In this document: positions 14,310 through 19,956 of the stretch, piece after piece
Layout of the letters: each line of letters opens with the position of its first letter
Position numbering within the stretch: position 1 is the first letter of the stretch
Assembly (NCBI GenBank): GCA_964437425.1
Contig: CAYTGO010000058.1
Location: 1-19,956 of the forward strand
Reading direction: 5' to 3'
Length of the DNA stretch: 19,956 nt
From: Scalindua sp964437425
GTDB lineage: Bacteria > Planctomycetota > Brocadiia > Brocadiales > Scalinduaceae
Translations under genes and position numbers: made by a program
Notes under the pieces: model-generated
Told to the model about the DNA's origin: nothing
Seen by the model: the letters and a program-made list of their open reading frames with translations, nothing else
Database searches by the model: none

Positions 14310-16445
14310 ATGCCTATTATTCGAATTACGACAATAAAGCGAAAGTTGATCCTTATTGGCATGTTAACAACAGGATCAGTTTTGATACTATCTACCTCAA
14401 TATTGATTGTACATGGGTACCTCTCGTACAGGCAGTCATTGGTAAATGAGATGCTAGTCCAGGCAAAAATAGTGGGTGCAAATTGCAAGGCTGCTCTCTC
14501 TTTTGACGATCCGAAGTCTGCTAAAGAGACGTTAGGGGCATTAAGAGCTTCTCCCAACATAATATCTGCCGCGATCTATTCCGCTGATAGTAAAGTGTTT
14601 GCTGCTTTAAAGTACAATGATGCGAAAGAAGGATTATTACCACCATCAGTTCCTCAAAGTGATGGCCATCATATAGGAATAAAGAGTCTTGATATATTTC
14701 ACGGAATTTTTCTCGACGGAGAGAGAATCGGTACGATATACATTCGATTAGGCTTAAAAGGATTATATGTTTCGCTGATGTGGTATGCAGGCACAGTTGG
14801 TGTTGTCGCGAGTTTCTCACTCGGTATTGCATTCCTGATGTTACTGAAACTACAGAAGAAAATTACAAGGCCCATACTATTACTACGTCATGCAACCGAC
14901 AAGATATCAAAAGGTGACCTTGCGACCAGGGCAGAGGTGTTATCGTGTGATGAACTTGGACAACTTGCAGATTCATTTAATAGTATGACAGATAATCTGC
15001 AGGAGACAACCGTTTCCAGAAATTACGTTGACGGTATTATAGACAACATGATGGATTGTCTGATTGTTGTATCGGATGAAGGGAAAATCCAGACGGTAAA
15101 CCAGGCAGCCTTAGACCTGTTATGTTATACAAACGGTGAACTCTTGAATGAACCCCTGGAAAAAATCTTTGAGGAAAAGTTCTCATTTAATAAATTGATA
15201 GTAAATCATTTATTAAAAGATGAGTCTACCGGGATTGTGGAAAAAAAACTTTTGACAAGGGATGGCAGAAAAATTCCTGTACTTTTTTCAGCGTCCTTAA
15301 TGCGTTCTGTAGATGGTATGGTTCAGGGAATAGTATGTGTTGCAACCGATATTACCGAGCGCAAGAAGGCAGAGGCACAGATCAGTAAGCTGTTCAGCGC
15401 GGTTGAACAATGTACCGTCTCTGTTGTGATTACGGATACTAATGGCACTATTGAATATGTTAATCCAGAATTTTCCCTGATTACCGGTTATAGCTTTGAA
15501 GAGTCTATTGGTCAGAACCCGAGAGTCCTGAAAAGCGGAGAACATTGCCCGGGTGTTTATAAAGAACTGTGGGAAACAATTGCTTCAGGAAAGGTCTGGT
15601 ATGGAGAATTATATAACAGGAAAAAGAGTGGTGAACTATATTGGGAAAGCGTAAGCATCTCGCCTGTCAGGGACACAAGAGATGTAATTACACACTTTGT
15701 CGCCGTTAAAGAAGATGTTACAGAGCGCAGGAGGGCAGAGGATCAAATAAAGGCCTCCCTCAAAGAGAAGGAGATACTCCTGCAGGAGATTCACCACAGG
15801 GTGAAGAACAATCTACAGGTTATTATCAGCCTTCTCAGCCTTCAGTCTAAAGATATCAAGGACCAGAAGGTACTTAAAATGTTTAAAGAGAGCCAGGACC
15901 GTGTCCACTCAATATCCCTTGTCCATGAGGGGATTTATCGTTCTAAAGATCTGGCACACATAAAACTTGAAGGTTATGTCAGGAAGCTGACAAGTGACTT
16001 GCTCAAATCCTATAAGGTAAACGAGGGGATAATTACATTAAAGATAGACGTCGAAGATATGAGCATTGGTATTGACACATCAATTCCATGTGGATTGATT
16101 ATTAATGAACTCCTCTCCAATTCCTTGAAACACGCCTTTCCTGAGAAAAGAAAAGGTGAGATTGATATAAAGATTCGCAAGGCCGGTGACAGTGAGATAG
16201 AGATGATCTTCAGTGATAATGGTATCGGGATGCCGGAGGGGTTTGATTTCAAGAATCCTTCAGGGTTCGGGTTCAGAATGATCATCGATCTGGTGGAGTA
16301 CAAACTTATGGGCAGGATAGATCATATCCGTGGTAAGTCCTCGGCGCCTTCTGTCCGGGGAAAGTCCTCGGCGTTTTCTGTCCGGGGAGAAGGGACACAA
16401 TTTCAGATTATATTTAGAGAAATCAAATATAGGAAGAGGATGTGA
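14310..16445 (+). CDS. CHASE8-HAMP-PAS-PAS-HisKA_2 sensor kinase
   Basis: A 711-aa membrane sensor kinase. TM1 is at about 12-34, a periplasmic CHASE8-like domain follows (CKAALSFDDPKSAKETLGAL, IISAAIYSADSKVFA), TM2 is at about 155-180, HAMP about 180-235 (ITRPILLL..KGDLATRAEV), PAS1 245-355, PAS2 360-475, HisKA_2 with H496 (LLQEIHHRVKNNLQVIISLL), and HATPase (NELLSNSLKHAFP, SDNGIGMP, SGFGFRMI). PAS2 closely resembles the first PAS of the regulator at 693. Near the end, residues 675-692 are a tandem nine-residue insertion (GKSSAPSVR, GKSSAFSVR) before the conserved GEGTQFQIIF strand. The ATG has no clear ribosome-binding site. It has no receiver and no GGDEF; probable targets are the receivers encoded nearby. 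Confidence 0.92.
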   Translation: MPIIRITTIKRKLILIGMLTTGSVLILSTSILIVHGYLSYRQSLVNEMLVQAKIVGANCKAALSFDDPKSAKETLGALRASPNIISAAIYSADSKVFAALKYNDAKEGLLPPSVPQSDGHHIGIKSLDIFHGIFLDGERIGTIYIRLGLKGLYVSLMWYAGTVGVVASFSLGIAFLMLLKLQKKITRPILLLRHATDKISKGDLATRAEVLSCDELGQLADSFNSMTDNLQETTVSRNYVDGIIDNMMDCLIVVSDEGKIQTVNQAALDLLCYTNGELLNEPLEKIFEEKFSFNKLIVNHLLKDESTGIVEKKLLTRDGRKIPVLFSASLMRSVDGMVQGIVCVATDITERKKAEAQISKLFSAVEQCTVSVVITDTNGTIEYVNPEFSLITGYSFEESIGQNPRVLKSGEHCPGVYKELWETIASGKVWYGELYNRKKSGELYWESVSISPVRDTRDVITHFVAVKEDVTERRRAEDQIKASLKEKEILLQEIHHRVKNNLQVIISLLSLQSKDIKDQKVLKMFKESQDRVHSISLVHEGIYRSKDLAHIKLEGYVRKLTSDLLKSYKVNEGIITLKIDVEDMSIGIDTSIPCGLIINELLSNSLKHAFPEKRKGEIDIKIRKAGDSEIEMIFSDNGIGMPEGFDFKNPSGFGFRMIIDLVEYKLMGRIDHIRGKSSAPSVRGKSSAFSVRGEGTQFQIIFREIKYRKRM
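16332..16385 (+). repeat. In-frame tandem 27-bp repeat inside the kinase gene
   Basis: Two 27-bp units (16332-16358 and 16359-16385) encode GKSSAPSVR and GKSSAFSVR. Within them 16337-16361 matches the intergenic repeat at 626-650 at 24 of 25 positions and 16364-16388 at 22 of 25. Without the two units the gene would read RIDHIRGEGTQFQI, the normal end of this kinase family, so the units look inserted. Confidence 0.85.
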
Positions 16446-16518
16446 GAGATAAACAGATGATGAATGGCAATAATAAATAAGACCAGTTGTTAATCATAGT
16501 AAAGGTGGAGGATGTGTA

Positions 16519-17685
16519 ATGTCTAATGAGAGAATAATGATTGTTGAAGATGAGAATTTTGTAGCCAGGGATCTTCAGGTGAGTCTGGAGGGTATGGGCT
16601 ATACTGTTGATTCAATGGTGCCGTCGGGAGAGCTGGCAATCAGGGAGATGGAAAAAGAACGATCTGACTTAGTCCTGATGGATATTGTATTGCAGGGTGT
16701 GATGGATGGTATAGAAACGGCGGAGGTGATAAATTCCAGGTTCGATATTCCGGTGATATATATTACGGCTCATGGTGATGATAAGATATTTGAACGGGCA
16801 AAGAGAACCGAACCTCTGGGGTATATAGTAAAGCCATTTAATAAAGAGGATTTGCAGAAGGCTATCGAAATTGGTCTTTACAAACACAGGATGGAAGTGG
16901 AGAGGAAGGTACTTATACAAGAGCTGAAGCGAGAAATAGCTGAGCGCAAGAGGATGGAGGAAGCTCTCCTGCAGTCAGAGAAATTCAAATCGTTGGGGAC
17001 GGTAGCCACAGGAGTTGCCCATGAGTTTAATAATATACTTGCTATTATCATGGGGTATGCAGAGTTGCTGAAGAGAGGTATCAGGGATAATAAAGAGTTG
17101 AAGGAGAAGCTGGCAATAATTATTAAGGCTGGTGAAGACGGTGCTGATATTGTCAGAAGGATGCTGAGGATTGCTGATGCCGACGAGGGAGACTCAGAAT
17201 ACATACTGGTCGACATACAGCAGATAATAAACCAGGCAATAGAATTCACAGAACCTAGATGGAGGGATTTGGCACAGGCAAGTGGTGTAAGATATGACAT
17301 AGATAGTCAAGATGTTGCGGCAGGGAATCCTGTTGTGAAATGTAATCCTGTAGAGATGAGAGAGGTGTTTGTAAACATAATTAATAATGCCCTGAATGCC
17401 ATGCCTCATGGCGGCGAGATTCTTTTTTATATCAGGATAAATGGTGACAATGTCCAGGTAAAGATAGCCGATACCGGTCATGGAATGACAGAAGAGGTGA
17501 GGAAGAAAATATTTGACCCATTTTTTACTACCAGGTGTCCGGAAGGGACAGGGTTGGGTATGAGTATTGTTTATGGAGTGATAAAGAGGCATGGAGGAGA
17601 GCTGGAGGTGCAGAGTAGAGTAGGTGAAGGTGCATCCTTTTTAATAAGTATTCCGATGGCAAGTGGGAAATCTCCGGTACCCTGA
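16519..17685 (+). CDS. REC-histidine kinase hybrid, NtrB-like core
   Basis: A 388-aa soluble protein. The receiver (1-120) has E10/D11, D55, T83 and K105 and belongs to the same paralogue group as those at 693, 8367 and 10317. A coiled coil (130-155, KREIAERKRMEEALLQSEK) leads to a HisKA domain with H168 (GVAHEFNNILAIIMGYAELL), the NtrB/ZraS-like type, then HATPase with N box (NIINNALNAMP), G1 (DTGHGM), F box (IFDPFFTT) and G2 (GTGLGMSIV). GGAGG lies 7 bases before the ATG. Kinases of this type often partner sigma-54 activators, which is of interest given the sigma-54 promoters here, but no activator gene is in the window. Last gene of the apparent operon. Confidence 0.93.
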   Translation: MSNERIMIVEDENFVARDLQVSLEGMGYTVDSMVPSGELAIREMEKERSDLVLMDIVLQGVMDGIETAEVINSRFDIPVIYITAHGDDKIFERAKRTEPLGYIVKPFNKEDLQKAIEIGLYKHRMEVERKVLIQELKREIAERKRMEEALLQSEKFKSLGTVATGVAHEFNNILAIIMGYAELLKRGIRDNKELKEKLAIIIKAGEDGADIVRRMLRIADADEGDSEYILVDIQQIINQAIEFTEPRWRDLAQASGVRYDIDSQDVAAGNPVVKCNPVEMREVFVNIINNALNAMPHGGEILFYIRINGDNVQVKIADTGHGMTEEVRKKIFDPFFTTRCPEGTGLGMSIVYGVIKRHGGELEVQSRVGEGASFLISIPMASGKSPVP

Positions 17686-17785
17686 CTCTTTGGAACTTGT
17701 TAACTGAAAAGATAACGAAATGGGTAGGCGCAACTCGTCAATCCTTTATCTACTTTCTCCTCTTCATAAATATCAAGCACATTAT

Positions 17786-17820
17786 ATGCCTGTTTAATAC
17801 CTGATTATACCCTGTTGACT
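17786..17820 (+). promoter_or_regulatory. ATACCTG-type promoter cassette, copy 7
   Basis: ATGCCTG (17786), ATACCTG (17797), TACCCTG (17808), TTGACT (17815-17820); the 29-bp spacing is kept and an ATATCAAGCACATTAT block precedes. The -10 region is unclear (TATTAA-like). AACTCTCGTTAAGTGAGAAGA downstream (one base longer than shown elsewhere) resembles AACTTCCGTTTAATGAGAAG after copy 3. It faces the small Tat-like gene at 17912. Confidence 0.75.
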
Positions 17821-17911
17821 GTATCTTATTAAAAAGAAGCGATTAAATTAGCAACTCTCGTTAAGTGAGAAGATTTGAGATAATTTCATAAATTTTGATA
17901 TGGAGGGAAAA

Positions 17912-18109
17912 ATGAAATCGGATTATACAAACCGTGATGAAATAGACGAACTATTAAGCGGTTTTGACAAAAACCGAAGGACTTTTTTGAAAAAGCTTAT
18001 CAAGGCGTCAGCATATGTTACACCTGCAATCATGGCACTTTCCATGAAGTGCTTGGAAGCGGGTAAGAAAAAACCTACTAGAAAGAGGATAAAGTCAGTT
18101 AAGCACTAA
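17912..18109 (+). CDS. Small Tat-signal-like peptide protein
   Basis: A 65-aa protein; ATG at 17912 is chosen because GGAGGG lies 4 bases upstream, whereas the in-frame ATG at 17900 has no such site. The central sequence NRRTFLKKLIKASAYVTPAIMALSMK fits a twin-arginine signal (RRxFLK followed by a weakly hydrophobic stretch) but it is broken here only for display: NRRTFLKKLIK, then ASAYVTPAIMALSMK. The remaining tail is short and basic (KKKPTRKRIKSVKH), so there is almost no mature domain. Short proteins of this kind occur in several phyla with unknown role. It is a single-gene unit under a cassette promoter. Either export of a tiny peptide or membrane association of a precursor is possible. 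Confidence 0.7.
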   Translation: MKSDYTNRDEIDELLSGFDKNRRTFLKKLIKASAYVTPAIMALSMKCLEAGKKKPTRKRIKSVKH

Positions 18110-18559
18110 TGTAAATTAATTCAAACCTATTTGAACTTTGGCATTTGGATTTAATTAGTACCTTAACAAAAAATTTTGACTAATTTTGGTAATTAATAGA
18201 TTCGAATATCAAAAATTTAAACATTCAGTATTGAACATGCCAGATCTTCCGGATAAGTGCATACAATACACTTTGTAGTTCGATAAGGAATATCAATACT
18301 TCGTTGAAAAAACTATTCGGGTAGACTTGGTGTTTGAAGAATGCCAGGTCAGCTGTCACTCCCCTCAGGCCTCGATAAGCATATAGGGAATGCCAAATTC
18401 ACTATTTTATAGCATTTAGTTACATTTTATGTTATAAGGCTATATTCCACTGATTTTTATGATTGTACACGCCTTATCAGTTTCCTCAAGATCATCCAGA
18501 TTTTCACAGACTTGATGCCTTTCTCTAAAGACTTCTGTTTCTATCCCCCTTCATCTGCG
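18110..18559. other. AT-rich non-coding region
   Basis: No coding frame, RNA gene or convincing terminator was recognised between the Tat-like gene and the first of the two downstream sigma-54 modules. The sequence is AT-rich with a few GC-rich patches near 18340-18380. Confidence 0.5.
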
Positions 18560-18838
18560 CAGATAATCACTTGTGTAGGGGTTATCTGGAGAGGTCATAC
18601 AATATTTATCACTTCTGTGAGAACTGGGTAATATTCCCCAAAATTGTGGGTTTTTCCAGGCCTCCATTATTAGTTATTGTACAATAATATATGCGGTTGC
18701 ATAAAAATCCACCACCATAACATTTTTTATAATAGGCACTTACGTGTATTTTTAAGAAAATCTACAGGATGCGCAATAGATTGGTATGTTTGATGCATTA
18801 AATATTAAATAGGCAGAAAGTAGGTATATAACAGGTAT
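18560..18838 (+). promoter_or_regulatory. sigma-54 promoter module, copy 2
   Basis: The block at 18560-18585 matches 326-351 at 22 of 26 positions; GGGTAATATTCCCC (18626-18639) is the upstream site; AATAGGCACTTAC (18731-18743) lies 50 bp before the promoter exactly as in copy 1; TTGGTATGTTTGATGC (18781-18796) is the -24/-12 element with GG-N10-GC. Two AGGTAT boxes 11 bp apart (18822, 18833) follow. The transcript would run into copy 3. Confidence 0.75.
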
Positions 18839-18860
18839 ATATTCTTACATAGTGACCGAT

Positions 18861-19043
18861 GGGTAAAAACTGGGTTGTTTTGCCCAAAATTGTGAGGTTT
18901 TGAATGGTCACAATAATTATTTTATTTTGGACTACAGACCTAACATCCTTTACAATATACGTTTATGCAGATTCTTGGGTGAATGTTCAGAATGTTTAAT
19001 AGGTTGGTATGCCTGATGCGATATACAAGTATAGAATAGGTAT
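18861..19043 (+). promoter_or_regulatory. sigma-54 promoter module, copy 3
   Basis: Upstream site GGGTTGTTTTGCCC (18872-18885), then CAAAATTGTG shared with copy 2; promoter TTGGTATGCCTGATGC (19004-19019) with GG-N10-GC; one AGGTAT box at 19038. It is directly in tandem with copy 2 and faces the FecR-like genes, whose first start is about 145 bp downstream. Confidence 0.72.
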
Positions 19044-19164
19044 ATTTAATACTTGTTAGCTATATGGATGTCTTGTTAAAACGTTATCAATTTTGAGAAT
19101 AGGTTGAGTTCTATATTAACTATGCCTATGCACGGTATTGATTTATATATTTGAGATGCATTAT

Positions 19165-19788
19165 ATGAAAACTAGTAAGGTATTAAGAAATTTACTGATT
19201 TTTCCGGTTTGTCTCATATTTTTCTATGTCATTCATGTATGTGCACAGGATGTCCAACTGTTGGATGTAACCATAGATGAAGCAAAAGGTGATATTGAGA
19301 TGATGCTTCCTAATACATTTGACTGGATACCAATACCTGAAGAGTCCGGCAACACTTTTCCTGAAGGTACCCAGATCCGAACCGGTCCATTCTCCAGTGT
19401 CACTCTCGTCCTGGCAGAGAGCAGCGTTATACTTGTAGATTCTCTTACCTATTTGACAGTAGAACAGTTCTTCAGGGAAGGCAATGTAGTGACTACCAGG
19501 ATAAACCTGATTATAGGCTCTATCATAAACACGCTGAATGATGGAACGAAGTATGAAAATGACTATCAGATCATAACACCTTCATTAACTGAAACATTGA
19601 ATAGTGGTGAGATTAAGAAGGTGGTTTCAGGTGCTATGTACAATGACAGTGTAAGGACAGGGCCTAGAAAAGGTGCAGATATTGGAAGAGAAGAGACGGG
19701 TGGATATAAAAAGGAACTGAGTGCCGGGCAGAGAGCTCGGGCAAGAGCACAGAAGAGAGAGTCATCAACGTACAAGGAAGGCAATTGA
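19165..19788 (+). CDS. Secreted FecR-domain protein
   Basis: A 207-aa protein with signal peptide (MKTSKVLRNLLIFPVCLIFF, cleavage near VCA) and a FecR-like domain at about 35-125 (DEAKGDIEMMLP, GNTFPEGTQIRTGPFSSVTL, VILVDSLTYLTVEQ, INLIIGSIIN). The C-terminus is basic and low-complexity (GQRARARAQKRESSTYK). ATG 19165 starts a normal signal peptide; ATG 19156 and TTG 19138 are alternatives and none has a good ribosome-binding site. Unlike classical FecR it has a cleavable-type signal and no neighbouring ECF sigma gene, so it is more like the secreted FecR proteins of unknown role. It follows two sigma-54 modules and lies 38 bp before another gene of similar type. Confidence 0.78.
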   Translation: MKTSKVLRNLLIFPVCLIFFYVIHVCAQDVQLLDVTIDEAKGDIEMMLPNTFDWIPIPEESGNTFPEGTQIRTGPFSSVTLVLAESSVILVDSLTYLTVEQFFREGNVVTTRINLIIGSIINTLNDGTKYENDYQIITPSLTETLNSGEIKKVVSGAMYNDSVRTGPRKGADIGREETGGYKKELSAGQRARARAQKRESSTYKEGN

Positions 19789-19826
19789 GAAATTACATAA
19801 TACATTTGAATCATAAATTGAAAAAT

Positions 19827-19956
19827 ATGAATAAAGTTTATTTTATCGCAGTCATTTTTGCTTCTACTCTGTTTCTGCTCCCTCCTGGAGCAGTGCTGTC
19901 ACAGCAGGAAGAGAGACTGGCAGTGGTATCTGAATATGAAGGTGACGTCAAGGTAG
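19827..19956 (+). CDS. Second secreted FecR-like protein (partial)
   Basis: From ATG 19827 the frame is open to the window edge: 43 codons with a signal peptide (MNKVYFIAVIFASTLFLLPP, cleavage near VLS) and then EERLAVVSEYEGDVKV, which aligns with the start of the FecR domain in the preceding protein (DVTIDEAKGDIEM). The two genes are probably co-transcribed tandem relatives. The ribosome-binding site is weak, and most of the gene lies outside the window. Confidence 0.6.
   Translation, partial: MNKVYFIAVIFASTLFLLPPGAVLSQQEERLAVVSEYEGDVKV

Noticed and set aside
16878..17300. 140-codon frame antisense to the NtrB-like kinase
   Set aside because: Ser/Ile-rich shadow of a conserved kinase on the other strand; no independent support.
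3159..17820. CRISPR array or tandem satellite as the explanation for the repeated cassettes
   Set aside because: Copies are hundreds to thousands of bases apart, lie at gene starts, and look like promoters; there are no regular spacers or cas genes.

Overview
The window is AT-rich and comes from a Gram-negative (diderm) bacterium. It encodes a TonB-dependent receptor, a small beta-barrel outer-membrane protein ending in Phe, a periplasmic YfiR-type protein and many two-component proteins. It also shows sigma-54 (-24/-12) promoters. The style (several paralogous REC/PAS/LuxR and REC/kinase proteins, FecR-type secreted proteins, a CxxCH motif in a receptor, long AT-rich intergenic stretches with degenerate repeats) suggests an environmental anaerobe of the Planctomycetota (Brocadiales) / Desulfobacterota / Nitrospirota kind. 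The taxon is a guess; no rRNA or marker gene is present.

Layout. 1-172: start of a leftward membrane protein. 173-692: long control region with a sigma-54 promoter module. 693-2351: REC-PAS-PAS-LuxR response regulator. 2352-3409: about 1 kb of repeats, a truncated duplicate of a signal-peptide leader and a promoter cassette. 3410-4306: outer-membrane protein. 4564-6790: three small helix-turn-helix regulators, a start-less small ORF and an orphan promoter with a possible small RNA. 7172-7989: PilZ protein and a DUF2292-like protein. 8367-11417: REC-PAS-LuxR regulator, Rcp1-like single receiver, REC-histidine kinase. 11506-17685: apparent operon of TonB receptor, YfiR-like protein, CHASE8-HAMP-PAS-PAS-HisKA_2 kinase and NtrB-like REC-kinase. 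17912-18109: small Tat-signal-like peptide. 18110-19164: two further sigma-54 modules. 19165-19956: two FecR-like secreted proteins, the second cut by the window edge.

Two dispersed control elements tie the region together. (i) Seven copies, all on the + strand, of a promoter cassette: direct repeats of ATACCTG at 11-bp spacing abutting a TTGAC -35 box, usually followed by a TAnnnT -10. Some copies also carry a downstream AACTGTC-N12-GACAGTT inverted repeat and a conserved leader. They precede the OMP, the start-less ORF/HTH gene, an orphan unit, the DUF2292-like gene, the REC-PAS-LuxR gene, the receiver/kinase operon and the Tat-like peptide. (ii) Three copies of a sigma-54 module: a GGG-N8-CCC upstream site about 130-150 bp before a TTGGYATG-N4-TGC promoter, with reversed ATACCT boxes just downstream. 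They precede the first LuxR regulator and the FecR genes. Four near-identical receiver domains sit on different outputs (two LuxR, two kinases), and one kinase carries an in-frame tandem insertion of a repeat that also occurs between genes. The simplest reading is a locally amplified, multi-paralogue signalling network with its own cis-regulatory code, probably controlling envelope functions with a c-di-GMP link (PilZ, YfiR/CHASE8).
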